Shown one piece after another: positions 32,158-41,537 of a stretch of DNA of 64,000 nt; positions within the stretch are counted from its first letter, which is position 1; each line of letters opens with the position of its first letter. The position numbers and the translations under genes are program-made. The stretch is from Martinezella rhizogenes (lineage in GTDB: Bacteria > Pseudomonadota > Alphaproteobacteria > Rhizobiales > Rhizobiaceae): contig NZ_SGNY01000013.1 in the NCBI RefSeq assembly GCF_007002745.1, positions 80,568 through 144,567 of the forward strand. The letters are read 5' to 3'. The notes under the pieces were generated by a model. The model searched no databases and was not told the DNA's origin. It saw only the letters and a program-made list of their open reading frames with translations.

Positions 32158-35100
32158 TCAGGCCGCATTCGCCACACTTTGGGCCTCCTCGCGCGCCGAT
32201 GCAGCCAATGCATCGTCAACATCACGAAGTTGCCGGCGTTTTTCGGCAAGTTCCTCGGTGAACGCGAAGACGCCTGCGTCACGGGAGCGGTAGGAGGTGA
32301 GCCGCCGCTGCAACTCCTCCAGGCGCTGGCGATAGCGAAGGCGTTCCCCCTCGAAGTCGTCGAGCCCATGCTCCAGTCGGGAGACTGCTCCAAGCGGCGT
32401 GACTGTCACGGGTAGGTCGATCTCATATTCGGCCCCCGTCCGTTGCAGCACCGTCTGGTAGTGATAGCTGTCCTTGCCGAAGCGCTCACCGTCATAGATA
32501 AGATCGAAACCACCGATCGATGCGATATGCGCCTCGCCTTCCTGCTGAAGCTGAACGAGGGTGAGGATCTCCTTCAGGACTGCGCGGCCGGCCTCCTTCC
32601 GCTCAAGATATTCTTCACCAATGACGGTCATCGCGAAAGCCTCGCCGGCGGTCGGGACAAGGCGCTCGATATCCTTACCGATTTCTCCAATGCGCCGGGT
32701 GGAAACCTCGATGTCGCGTTCCGCCTCCCGGATCTGCCGGCGAACTGCGAAAAGATCGTCGTCATGAGCGGCACGCAGTCGCTCAAGGCGAGCGATGTCT
32801 GCCTCGAGACCGGCCTTGCGCATCAACCTCTCGTCACCACTGGCGATGGCCTTGGCCATTGCAAACTGGTTAGCCTGCCCCTCGCCAAGATCCTCGAGAC
32901 GGCGGATCGAGGTGTCGCCGGACAAAGCCGCTGCAATGAACCGGGCCTTCCGCTCGTTGTTCTGCCACATGCTGGCATCGAGCGATCCTTGCGTTGCATA
33001 GGCGAAGATGTCGACGAGATCGTGCTGATTACCCTGACGAACGATGCGACCCTCGCGCTGCTCGATCTGCGATGGTAACCACGGAACGTCGAGGTGATGC
33101 AGCGCCTTGAGCCTGAGCTGGGCATTGACCCCGGTGCCCATGGTCTCGGAACTGCCGATCAGGAAGCGCACGCGACCGGCGCGCACATCCCCGAACAAGC
33201 GCTGCTTCGCCTCCGTCTTCTTGTAGTCCTGCATGAAGGCGATCTCGCTCGCCGGCACACCGAGCCGGATCAGTTCGTCCCTGATCCATCGGTAGGCCGA
33301 GAAGCCGCGGGTCTTTTCGACATTGATCGTGCCGAGATCGGAAAAGATCATCTGCGCGGCGCCGGGAAGCTCGTATGGCTTTCCGTCAGGGCGAAGATAG
33401 GTCTGTTCGGATGTCTCCTGCCAGATACGATAGGCGTTGTCGATCAGGAGGTTGAGCTTGTTTTCCTTTTCATTGTCGTTGGCCGGAATGACCAGCCGGA
33501 GATCGATCGCTGCATGCCGGCCGTCGGTGATGACGGAGAGCAGGATGTCGTCGCCGGGTTTCGCCGGCCCCTCGCGCATCTCGATTGCCTTGATGCGGTC
33601 CGCCAGAAGCTGCTGGTAGAACTTGAACGCAGGCGTCGGCGACGCGGTAAGGATCTGGCGCCTGCCGGTCGAGATCGCCGGCACCTTCACATATTCGCGC
33701 AGATCGTCCGGCATGACGACGTCCGCGAAGCTCCGGAACATCGCGATCAACTCCGGAACGTTCACGAAACTCGCAAAGCGGCTGACGGGCTGGTACTTGC
33801 CCGACGGCTGGATTTCCAGCGCTGTGACCGTATCACCAAAGGTCAGTGCCCAGGCGTCGAATTCATGCAGGCCACGCTCAGCCAGCGCCTCGTGGCCCAG
33901 CAGCCTCTGGATCGAGAACATTTCGCCCAGCGTGTTAGTAATCGGCGTGCCGGAGGCAAGAACGAGCGCGCGGCCGGCATTCTTCGTCTCGATGAATCGG
34001 GATTTGACATAGAGATCCCAAGCCCTTTGAGAGCCGTTCGGGTCGATCCCCTTGAGGCTGCTCATATTGGTCGCGAAGGAAAGCTTGCGAAACTCCTGCG
34101 CCTCGTCGACGACGATCTGGTCGACCCCGATTTCCGAGATGGTCAAAAGGTCGTCCTTGCGGGTGGAAAGCGCCTGCAGCCGCTCTTCGAGCCCCTCTTT
34201 CAAACGTTCGAGCCGCTTGCGGGAAACACGGTCTTCGCTATCGACCGAGGTCAGCAGTTCCTCGTAGAGCTGTAGTTCGTCCTGGATCATGCTCTGCTCG
34301 AATGCCGAGGGTACCGATATGAACTTGAAGGCGCTGTGGGTGATAATGATTGCATCCCAGGTCGCCGTCGCGGCGCGGCTGAGGAACCGGGCGCGCTTGT
34401 CCTTGGAGAAGTTGGTCTCGTCGGCGACGAGGATCCGCGCGTTCGGGTAGAGGGCCAGAAATTCGCGGGCCGCCTGGGCAAGGCAATGGCCGGGAACGAC
34501 CAGCATGGCTTTGGCGATCAGACCGAGCCGCCGCTGTTCCATGATCGCCGCGGAGTAGGTCATGGTCTTGCCGGCGCCGACGGCATGGGCAAGATAGGTC
34601 GAACCGTCAGCGATGATGCGCCATATGCCGCGCTTCTGATGTGCATAGAGCTGGAACGCGCTGCTGGCGCCGGGGAGTTTCAGATGGCTGCCATCGAACT
34701 TGCGCGGGGCAATGTTGTTGAAACGCTCATTATAGACCTTGGCGAGGCGGTCGGTACGGTCGGCATCAGACCAGACCCACCGTTCGAACTCGCTCTTGAT
34801 CTTCTGGAGCTTTTCGCGGGCGGCTTCGGTGTCGACGGGATTGAGCACCCGCCGCTCGCCGCCGGCATCCTTGTAGACGTCGAAGATCTGCGGCACCCTG
34901 CTGTTCAACCCGTCGGAGAGCAGTTCGCCTGCATGCCGACGGCTCGTGCCCCATTCCGACGTCCCGGCGGCAATCACGCCGAGCTGGCGGGCCTCCACCG
35001 TCCAGGAGCCGAGTTCCGGCATATGGTGGATCCTGATATCGACGCCCATCATCTCCTTGACGAAGGCGATGACGTCGCTGGCCGGGATCCACGGTGCGCC

Positions 35101-37260
35101 GAGACGCGCAGTGATGTCCGACGGGCGAAGATCAGCCGGTTGGACGGCCTCGAGCGCCCGAACGTTTCGCTCCAATGACGGATCGAGTGAAGCGGCGGCC
35201 TCCGCCACGGCAAGTTTCGTGCGGACCGCGCCGGAGAGATAGGCATCCGCCGTCCGCCATGAGCCGTCGGCCGGATCCTGGAATACGGTGTCCCCGAGTT
35301 CGGAGATAACGCTATTGCGGTCGCAATGCAGAAGCTCGGCGATGTGCTCAAGGTCGACACGGCCACGCTCGTTAAGAACGACGGCAAGTGCATCGGCCGC
35401 ACTGGTGACGATCGGCGGGGCAGGCGGCGCGATGACCCGTTCCGAAAAGATCGGGCCCGGCTTGGCCGTATCGGTGTCGAGGTCGTAGTCCTCGATGGAG
35501 GCGACGAGCCATACATCCGGATCGTCAAGAAACGGCTGAAGGTTCGGTCTGCGGTGATTTTCCTTCACCTCTCCGGTTTCGGCATCTTCAATGATGGAAA
35601 CCGTGGTATGGTTGATCGGGCCGAAATCCCTTACAAAGCTCGACCAAGCGATGCGCAGACGCACCTGAAGATCGCGCCACGGCCTATCGGTCTCCTGTGC
35701 TTTTAGCACTTCGCGCACGGCGTCGCGGATCGGGATCAGCTTCTTGATGATGCGAACATGCTTTTCGGAGATACCTTCACCGCTGCGGGCCTTACGGATC
35801 TTGATCTCGACAGGTTCGCCGTCGACGATTTGCATCAGGCCATGCCTGTTATCGGTGAAATAGCTGCCCTCGCGCACCTTGGCGTTATCAGGGCGAAGGT
35901 CGACGATTTCGGCCAGGTCGTCATCAAGATCGAGGTCGATTTCCGTCGGCTCGCCGTCGTAGAGATCTTCGGGAAGACGGTCGATCGCGGCATTCAGCAA
36001 CGTTTCCAGATCTTCGCCGACACGGGGGCGGCACGTATAGGTCTCGCCGAACGGGCCAGACGTTAGCGCGTGCTCGCCGAGCACAAAACCGGGGTGGCGG
36101 GCGAACCAGCGGTTCACGCGGATCGCACCTTCGTCATCGGTGGCTGGGCGGACCTCGTCGGCGTCAAGCCACAGGTGGTCGCCTTCGGGTTCCCCCGCCT
36201 TGCGCTTGCGGAAGAAAAGGATATCGACAACGGTGTCCGTGCCGGCATCCTTGCGGAAACTGCCTTCAGGCAGACGGATAGCGGCGACGAGATCGGCAGA
36301 CTTGGCGATGTGCTCGCGTGCCGTCGTGTCGGCCTTGTCCATCGTGCCGGCACTGGTCACGAAGGCGGCGAGTGCGCCCGGCTTCAGCTGATCGACCGAG
36401 CGTGCGATGAAGTAATCATGGAGACGCAAGGCCAGTGACCGGTAGTTCCGGTCCGAACGGACAGTTCGATCGGAGAAGGGTGGGTTGCCGATGGCGAGAT
36501 CATAGACCACGCCAAGGTCGGTACGCGCGAAGTCGCCATTGACGATCCGCGCCCTCGGCTGGAGCAGCCTTGCGATTCGCGCGGTGACAGGATCGAGCTC
36601 GATGCCGGTCACGTAGCTGTTGCCGTGATACACCTCGGGCATCAACGCCGGGAAAAGGCCAGTCCCGATACCCGGTTCGAGAACGCGTCCACCCCTCCAT
36701 CCGAGACGCTGGAGCCCCTTCCAGATCGCCCGCACGATAAACTCCGGCGTGAAGTGCGCATACTGGGTGCAACGCAAAAGGCTGGCGTAGTCCGGTTCGT
36801 TGACTGCGGTTTCCAGCGCACTGCCGAGATCGTCCCAGCCATCGCGGAATTCGACCTCGCCCGGCCGCCGGAACATGCCATTGGCGAGATCGGACGCGCC
36901 AAAGCCGGTAAAACGGATAAGCCGCGCCTGTTCGTCACGGGTTGCGGGACGCTCCGCCCGCTCGATCTCCCCGGCGAGCAGGATGGCGGCGACGTTCATC
37001 TTCGCGCGTTCCTTCCAGCCGACCGTAAGACCACGGTCGTCTTCGCCAAGATAAAAGTTGAGGCGCTCGCCCCGCTTGCGCACCGGCTTGCGACTCGTGG
37101 GAACGAGAGAAGTCGGGGTGGGAGCCGATTGCGTCGGATCGGGCTCGACGTCGTTGGCCGCAGCGGGATCGAACCCGCCGAATGCGGTGACGCCGAAGCC
37201 GAGGCCGGAAGAAAGCGCACTGCTGCCGAACATATCGAGGGTAAAGGGATCGTTGGACAT
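32158..37260 (-). CDS. Giant methyltransferase-helicase (DarB-like antirestriction candidate)
   Basis: About 1,700 residues from the ATG at 37260 (TCAGGAG upstream). N-terminal part: N6-adenine methyltransferase fold with RVLEPGIGTGLFPAL (residues 193-206) and NPPF (259-262). Centre: superfamily-2 helicase with AHAVGAGKTMTYSA (Walker A, about 893) and VVDEAQEF (about 1053), then REGRIVRQGNQHD (motif VI, about 1410). The C-terminus is a long coiled coil. The fusion resembles phage P1 DarB and similar plasmid proteins that protect incoming DNA from restriction; that role is inferred. It could also act in plasmid DNA modification. Confidence 0.85.
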   Translation of the reverse strand: MSNDPFTLDMFGSSALSSGLGFGVTAFGGFDPAAANDVEPDPTQSAPTPTSLVPTSRKPVRKRGERLNFYLGEDDRGLTVGWKERAKMNVAAILLAGEIERAERPATRDEQARLIRFTGFGASDLANGMFRRPGEVEFRDGWDDLGSALETAVNEPDYASLLRCTQYAHFTPEFIVRAIWKGLQRLGWRGGRVLEPGIGTGLFPALMPEVYHGNSYVTGIELDPVTARIARLLQPRARIVNGDFARTDLGVVYDLAIGNPPFSDRTVRSDRNYRSLALRLHDYFIARSVDQLKPGALAAFVTSAGTMDKADTTAREHIAKSADLVAAIRLPEGSFRKDAGTDTVVDILFFRKRKAGEPEGDHLWLDADEVRPATDDEGAIRVNRWFARHPGFVLGEHALTSGPFGETYTCRPRVGEDLETLLNAAIDRLPEDLYDGEPTEIDLDLDDDLAEIVDLRPDNAKVREGSYFTDNRHGLMQIVDGEPVEIKIRKARSGEGISEKHVRIIKKLIPIRDAVREVLKAQETDRPWRDLQVRLRIAWSSFVRDFGPINHTTVSIIEDAETGEVKENHRRPNLQPFLDDPDVWLVASIEDYDLDTDTAKPGPIFSERVIAPPAPPIVTSAADALAVVLNERGRVDLEHIAELLHCDRNSVISELGDTVFQDPADGSWRTADAYLSGAVRTKLAVAEAAASLDPSLERNVRALEAVQPADLRPSDITARLGAPWIPASDVIAFVKEMMGVDIRIHHMPELGSWTVEARQLGVIAAGTSEWGTSRRHAGELLSDGLNSRVPQIFDVYKDAGGERRVLNPVDTEAAREKLQKIKSEFERWVWSDADRTDRLAKVYNERFNNIAPRKFDGSHLKLPGASSAFQLYAHQKRGIWRIIADGSTYLAHAVGAGKTMTYSAAIMEQRRLGLIAKAMLVVPGHCLAQAAREFLALYPNARILVADETNFSKDKRARFLSRAATATWDAIIITHSAFKFISVPSAFEQSMIQDELQLYEELLTSVDSEDRVSRKRLERLKEGLEERLQALSTRKDDLLTISEIGVDQIVVDEAQEFRKLSFATNMSSLKGIDPNGSQRAWDLYVKSRFIETKNAGRALVLASGTPITNTLGEMFSIQRLLGHEALAERGLHEFDAWALTFGDTVTALEIQPSGKYQPVSRFASFVNVPELIAMFRSFADVVMPDDLREYVKVPAISTGRRQILTASPTPAFKFYQQLLADRIKAIEMREGPAKPGDDILLSVITDGRHAAIDLRLVIPANDNEKENKLNLLIDNAYRIWQETSEQTYLRPDGKPYELPGAAQMIFSDLGTINVEKTRGFSAYRWIRDELIRLGVPASEIAFMQDYKKTEAKQRLFGDVRAGRVRFLIGSSETMGTGVNAQLRLKALHHLDVPWLPSQIEQREGRIVRQGNQHDLVDIFAYATQGSLDASMWQNNERKARFIAAALSGDTSIRRLEDLGEGQANQFAMAKAIASGDERLMRKAGLEADIARLERLRAAHDDDLFAVRRQIREAERDIEVSTRRIGEIGKDIERLVPTAGEAFAMTVIGEEYLERKEAGRAVLKEILTLVQLQQEGEAHIASIGGFDLIYDGERFGKDSYHYQTVLQRTGAEYEIDLPVTVTPLGAVSRLEHGLDDFEGERLRYRQRLEELQRRLTSYRSRDAGVFAFTEELAEKRRQLRDVDDALAASAREEAQSVANAA

Positions 37261-37366
37261 CTGGTGATTGCTCCTGAAAAAAAGACAAGCGCCATTGGCC
37301 AACGGGAAAGCCGGCATGACGCTCGCAAGGATGAAGTGATTGATGGTTGCTGCGACTGGCTGTGCG

Positions 37367-37768
37367 TCAGCCGCGCTCGATGATGGCGATCTCCATCGCG
37401 TCATCAGTGAAGGTGAAGCTGAGATGCGTGCCCCGTGGGCTGGCAGCGATCATTGCCTCGAGGCTTTCGGCATCGATGAAATCGACACCGTCGTCGCCGC
37501 CGAAGGTTCGGCGTTTGACCTCGAACCAGTCGTCATTCTTGTCGGGGTGGCATTCTTCTGCGTAGACCACCATCGGCCTGCCGTTTCCGGGCAATTTGCC
37601 ATTGGACATCAGGTACACGCCGTTGTCCCCGACAAGCCAAAGTCCGGGCCTCTCACCCTTGCCGGGTTCAAGACCGTAATAGGGATCGCGAAAACCACCG
37701 TTTGTCCCGGCGTCGGCACGACCACGGGCGATGACGTCAAGGACGGATTGGACAGGAAAGGTCAGCAT
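37367..37768 (-). CDS. DUF3085-like protein
   Basis: A 133-residue protein with GLWLVGDNGVYLMSNGKLPG and VVYAEECHPDKNDDWFEVKR, a pattern I associate with DUF3085, common on alphaproteobacterial plasmids. Function unknown. The ATG at 37768 follows GATCGACC without a strong ribosome site. It precedes the giant methyltransferase-helicase gene by 106 bp, probably in one operon. Confidence 0.7.
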   Translation of the reverse strand: MLTFPVQSVLDVIARGRADAGTNGGFRDPYYGLEPGKGERPGLWLVGDNGVYLMSNGKLPGNGRPMVVYAEECHPDKNDDWFEVKRRTFGGDDGVDFIDAESLEAMIAASPRGTHLSFTFTDDAMEIAIIERG

Positions 37769-37781
37769 GGTCGATCCTCCC

Positions 37782-37970
37782 TCAAACGGCTATCGGGAGG
37801 GTCAGTGCTTCGTCCCGGAACATCACGGTCTTCGCAGCGGCTGCGGGTGACGGTGGCGTGGGATCCGGGTCGTCATCGTTGGCGGCTGCCGGAATAACCC
37901 GGGCCTCCGATGAGCCGGGCCCTCGATTGAGCGATCGGATCGATGACGGTGTGAACGACTTGGCAGGCAT
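37782..37970 (-). CDS. Small protein, 62 residues, unknown
   Basis: Starts at an ATG at 37970 preceded by GGAGACAGCC; the next ATG upstream (37982) lacks such a site. Product rich in Ser, Pro, Asp and Ala (PSSIRSLNRGPGSSEARVIP, DDDPDPTPPSPAAAAK), probably unstructured. Position in the minus-strand row and the ribosome site support it; function unknown. Confidence 0.5.
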   Translation of the reverse strand: MPAKSFTPSSIRSLNRGPGSSEARVIPAAANDDDPDPTPPSPAAAAKTVMFRDEALTLPIAV

Positions 37971-38000
37971 GGCTGTCTCCATTCAGTTGAGCGAATGGCA

Positions 38001-38167
38001 TCGCCCGGGGAATTGCTTCCTCGGGGCGACAATCGCTGTGTTCAGGGTGATGGATCGGAGTGTCTCTGGCGCTGATCGCGTCTTTTCAGATCTTCCAATC
38101 CAGATTTCCTCCGCCGCATTGGCGATGGCCGGTCAAGGGCGCTTCAGCGGCAGAGCCCGCCCTTGAC
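38001..38167 (-). promoter_or_regulatory. Two hairpins upstream of the small 62-residue gene
   Basis: TCGCCC/GGGCGA (38001-38006, 38024-38029) with inner GGAA/TTCC, and a perfect 10-bp stem GTCAAGGGCG/CGCCCTTGAC (38132-38141, 38158-38167). Between 37971 and 38220 there is no gene; the second hairpin may end the transcript of the gene at 38221-38409. Confidence 0.45.
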
Positions 38168-38220
38168 GGGCCGGAGCCAGATGCGGGACAGGGTTCTGTT
38201 TCTTTCTTTTTTCTTGCCTC

Positions 38221-38409
38221 TCAGAGGGTCAGAAACCAGAAGCGGCGATCGGCTTCCTGCCGAAAGCGTTCGGCCCGGGCATCCCATTCGAGTATCAGCT
38301 GCGCCTTGCAGCGCAGGATCAGACGCGTGACGCGAGCTGATTGCGGCACATCATCGCCGAACAACGCCGGATGCGCTCTGAGGCGGCGTAGGAGACGGTC
38401 ATGATCCAT
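38221..38409 (-). CDS. Small protein, 62 residues, unknown
   Basis: From an ATG at 38409 (GGAGCAGG upstream) it encodes MDHDRLLRRLRAHPALFGDD then VTRLILRCKAQLILEWDARA, a basic helical protein. The start overlaps the alternative-frame end of the preceding gene at 38399. No family recognised. Confidence 0.55.
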   Translation of the reverse strand: MDHDRLLRRLRAHPALFGDDVPQSARVTRLILRCKAQLILEWDARAERFRQEADRRFWFLTL

Positions 38410-39075
38410 CAGACCTGCTCCAGACGTCATCGGGTTCGTCGTCCAAGCTCACCTCGAAAGGACCAGGCCAATCCCGGATCCATTGCGGCGCGTCGCCTTC
38501 GTAACGCAGATCATCCTGTCCTCCGCCTTGGCATGCCAGTCCACCTCCGTCGGAAAGCGTTGGAGAAGCAATGACAACGGTATGGTCCAATCCGTCGGTC
38601 CGGACGGGTCGACCTCGATCGCATGGCCGTTCCACCACGCCTTGGGCCAGAAAGTGAGTGTTACCGACCGATCTTCCGATGCAACGGCAGGGGCATGCCG
38701 ATATCGCTGATCCGGTTCCTGCGGTTCGTGATCCGAACCGTAGTTCCGGCTTCTTTCATATTCTGGGTCGTCCGCCTCATCGACAAGATAGCCGACCACT
38801 TCCTCGGCAAAGTCGGCCTCGATCACACCGTTGCCAGAGGAGACAAGACGGACGGCAAATCCGTTGCCGAACAGAAGGGTGTCGGCGGAAGCCATGGCAG
38901 ACTGGTGATCTTCGGCCTCGACTTCGACCTTGACCCTGACCACTGTGTAGACATGAACGAAATGTTTTCTGGCCACGGGATCGCCATCGCTATTGTCGCG
39001 TGCGCTGTCCTTGCTCGTTCCGGCACCAGCTGGTGGCTCACACGACAGACCGGTGGCTTCTGTGGTCTCGCTCAT
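38399..39075 (-). pseudogene. Plasmid-conserved unknown protein with a probable frameshift
   Basis: The frame from 39075 (MSETTEATGL) encodes VYTVVRVKVEVEAEDHQSAM, LFGNGFAVRL, VGYLVDEADDPEYERS and a conserved C-terminal segment up to DWHAKAED near 38515, then runs into 20 unlikely residues and stops at 38449. From about 38510 the next frame reads DDLRYEGDAPQWIRDWPGP and FEVSLDDEPDDVWS to 38399, which fits as the natural end. A one-base shift near 38510 would join them. If not a sequencing error the gene is damaged, though the core domain is intact. Confidence 0.6.
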
Positions 39076-40127
39076 CGGCTTGCCCCCTGTTCTACTTCAA
39101 GCTTTTTCACCACGCGCGCCGCCGCATCCTCGAGCGTCGTTGCGAAATAGGGGCCGTTCTCTGTCCATTCCAGCACCTCAAGCACGGCAGGGATGAAGCC
39201 GTAGTCGAATGGCGCGAACCGATCGATCAATTCCCTTCCGAGATGATCATGGATCAGGAGGGCGCAATTGGCGGCCGGCCGTGCCCAACGGCGCAAGGTG
39301 ATCGAACCGAATTGTGTCCAGAGCTGCATCAACGCGTGAATGTTCCGCACCAGCGGTTTGTCGTGCTCAAACAGGACACGGTAGTCCTGCATCGCCTCCC
39401 AGCAGCACAGGGCTGCGTCCAGATGCTGACTGTAACCGGCGGGGTCAGTCGGGATCGGCGTCGCGAAGGATTCGATGAACCTGCGGATGGAGGCGAGCGA
39501 GTTGCGGCCGCGCCAATCCAGCATGAACGTTTCGCGCGGGAACCGCCCGGTCATCTGACGATCGAGGGCAGAGCGCATGCGTTGAAGCGCCGGGTCCGCG
39601 CCGGTCAGATCGGGGCGGGTTTCGGCTGGTGGTTGTGTCTCGGACCCGGCACGAAGCTCCTCGAACAGATCGTCGCTCGACCGGCCGACACACTCTGTGG
39701 CCGTTATCAGCATGACATTGGCACCGAAGCTGTCAGGAGCCTGCGAGGGATGGCGATACCATTCGAGAACCCGAACCTCCTGGAGGGTCGTGGACCGGGC
39801 AACGATATCCTGCAGAACGAACTCCCATGATGTCTCTGCCAGATCGATTTCGATCCTGTGGGATTCATCGATCTGGTGACGCCAGCGACGGGCGACAATG
39901 CGATTGAGATCGCTGTTCGGCACGTCGCGCGATGCCTGATAGGCAGAGGACAGATCCGCAGCCGGAACGTGGATGGCACTGCTGACGGGTCGGTCGCTAT
40001 GAAGCAACAGAGCACCGTCGATTTCGCCTGCGTCGAACACGGTCGACAGGAACAGACGCTCCAGCGGGGTTATATCCTGCAGCGGGATCGCAGGGTTGAT
40101 GACAATGGTCGTTTCACGCTCATCCAT
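39072..40127 (-). CDS. Unknown 351-residue protein, partner of a DUF1419 gene (copy 2)
   Basis: Starts at 40127 with TCTCCTTT reverse-complementing to AAAGGAGA upstream. The N-terminal 180 residues are related to the 229-residue product of 40837-41526 (ITPLERLFLSTVFDAGE against MTPLERLLLSHVFDEEE; EFVLQDIVARS against PKVLQDILRRS; FGANVMLITATE against FGGSVMRITKAA). The C-terminal 170 residues are extra. It overlaps the next gene's start by 4 bp. Function unknown. Confidence 0.68.
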   Translation of the reverse strand: MDERETTIVINPAIPLQDITPLERLFLSTVFDAGEIDGALLLHSDRPVSSAIHVPAADLSSAYQASRDVPNSDLNRIVARRWRHQIDESHRIEIDLAETSWEFVLQDIVARSTTLQEVRVLEWYRHPSQAPDSFGANVMLITATECVGRSSDDLFEELRAGSETQPPAETRPDLTGADPALQRMRSALDRQMTGRFPRETFMLDWRGRNSLASIRRFIESFATPIPTDPAGYSQHLDAALCCWEAMQDYRVLFEHDKPLVRNIHALMQLWTQFGSITLRRWARPAANCALLIHDHLGRELIDRFAPFDYGFIPAVLEVLEWTENGPYFATTLEDAAARVVKKLEVEQGASR

Positions 40128-40152
40128 GGGTTTCTCCTTTATGGAAATGGCA

Positions 40153-40178
40153 AGGCCCGGGCGATGAGCACCGGGCCT
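40153..40178 (-). promoter_or_regulatory. Hairpin upstream of the 351-residue protein gene
   Basis: Perfect 8-bp arms AGGCCCGG/CCGGGCCT with a 10-nt loop, 25 bp before the start. Confidence 0.45.
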
Positions 40179-40223
40179 GTTGTCGGGGTTGACGTTTTGG
40201 GAAAGATGCGGTGACCGCCGCGC

Positions 40224-40805
40224 TCAACTGTCGCCGATGAGACGGGCGATTTCGTCGCCAGACAGATGAGCAAGCAGTTTCAGCACCGGCCGGTATCCGG
40301 CCTTTTGAATGAGGATCGTTCTGAAGCCCTCGTTGCCAGGCGGCCAGATTTCGTCGGCGTAGCCGCGGGCTTCCGTCTTGTTCCATATCAGCTCAAGCCA
40401 TTCCTGGCGCATATCGGCGCCTTGATCGGAACTCTCACGTGCGACGATTGCTGCACGCAGGGTCGCGGCGGTTATCGCCGGGTCTGTGAGACTGACGAAA
40501 CCATGGAACCATCGCTCCCGCTCATTCGTCAGCAGGCTGAACAGGACGGAGCGGATCTGCTCCGGTCGTCGGACTGTAAGAGAGGCCGTGCCGCCCGGCC
40601 GGATCGTTGTGATAACGCCACCGGCGATCGCTCGCGCTGCGTTCTCATCAAGCTCAAACCATTCACCGGCATGAAGGATACCGGTGAAGCGGCGCAAGGA
40701 CATTGGAGCGCTGTCGTGTCTGGACAACAGTGCAGGCACTTCGGAAATCGAAACCGGGCCGGGGTGGATCCGCCGGAACGGCGAGAGGAGAGATGTCGTG
40801 GGCAT
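40224..40805 (-). CDS. DUF1419-like protein (copy 2)
   Basis: About 193 residues from the ATG at 40805 (AAGGATC upstream; a GTG one codon earlier is possible). LHAGEWFELDENAARAI, WFHGFVSLTDP, ARGYADEIWPPGNEG and LKLLAHLSGDEIARL parallel the clearer DUF1419 protein at 41538-42143. Together with the following gene it forms the second copy of a two-gene cassette. Confidence 0.7.
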   Translation of the reverse strand: MPTTSLLSPFRRIHPGPVSISEVPALLSRHDSAPMSLRRFTGILHAGEWFELDENAARAIAGGVITTIRPGGTASLTVRRPEQIRSVLFSLLTNERERWFHGFVSLTDPAITAATLRAAIVARESSDQGADMRQEWLELIWNKTEARGYADEIWPPGNEGFRTILIQKAGYRPVLKLLAHLSGDEIARLIGDS

Positions 40806-40836
40806 CACGATCGATCCTTCTGCGATTGCGTTGAAA

Positions 40837-41526
40837 TCACTCGGCTTCCGCAGACGCGAGGCCGTCGAGGTAAACGGCCAGACCTACGGTCTGGCGGTTA
40901 TGATCGAGCCACCGTGAGATAAGCAGCAGAAGCGTGAAGCTGTCCCATCCTGCATTGGAGGCAATACTCTCAAGACGGCCGCGCGTTTCGTGACCGCCAC
41001 TCTCGGTCGTTGGCTGCACCGGCTGTTCGTTCCACATCCGCTCCAGCATGTCGGTCGTCGATGAATACTGGATTGCGGCCTTGGTGATCCGCATGACGCT
41101 GCCGCCAAAACCGTCGGCGCGCATCTTGCTGCAGGTAAAGGCTGCCCAGACGACGATTTGTTCGATCGCATCGGATCGGCGTAGGATGTCCTGCAGGACT
41201 TTGGGCCAGCCGCCGACCTGTGTCGTCAGGTCGATCTCGATGTTCGACCCGCGCTCAATCTCATCGGTAGCATCGAACTGCTCTAGCAGGCCTGTGATAT
41301 GGTCGGTGAAGCGGCTTTCAACGTTACGGGACGCCTCCAATGCCGTTCTCAATTCATCCGCCATCGGCGAGATCAGTTCACTGGGACTGTTCCAGGTGCT
41401 GAAGAAGACGCCGTCACTCCACTCTTCCTCATCGAAGACGTGGGAAAGAAGCAAGCGTTCGAGAGGGGTCATGCCGTTTGCCGGAAGTTCCGGTGTCACG
41501 ACGGTTTCGGTGCGATAGTCTGCCAT
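40837..41526 (-). CDS. Unknown 229-residue protein, partner of a DUF1419 gene (copy 1)
   Basis: From the ATG at 41526, beginning MADYRTETVVTPELPANGMT. Related to the N-terminal half of the 39072-40127 product as detailed there, but lacking its C-terminal domain. It starts 11 bp after the DUF1419 gene stop. The upstream extension of the frame lies over the DUF1419 gene and is not used. Confidence 0.7.
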   Translation of the reverse strand: MADYRTETVVTPELPANGMTPLERLLLSHVFDEEEWSDGVFFSTWNSPSELISPMADELRTALEASRNVESRFTDHITGLLEQFDATDEIERGSNIEIDLTTQVGGWPKVLQDILRRSDAIEQIVVWAAFTCSKMRADGFGGSVMRITKAAIQYSSTTDMLERMWNEQPVQPTTESGGHETRGRLESIASNAGWDSFTLLLLISRWLDHNRQTVGLAVYLDGLASAEAE

Positions 41527-41537
41527 AGTCGCCTCCC

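Noticed and set aside
33094..34275. 393-residue plus-strand frame opposite the methyltransferase-helicase
   Set aside because: Shadow of the real minus-strand gene.
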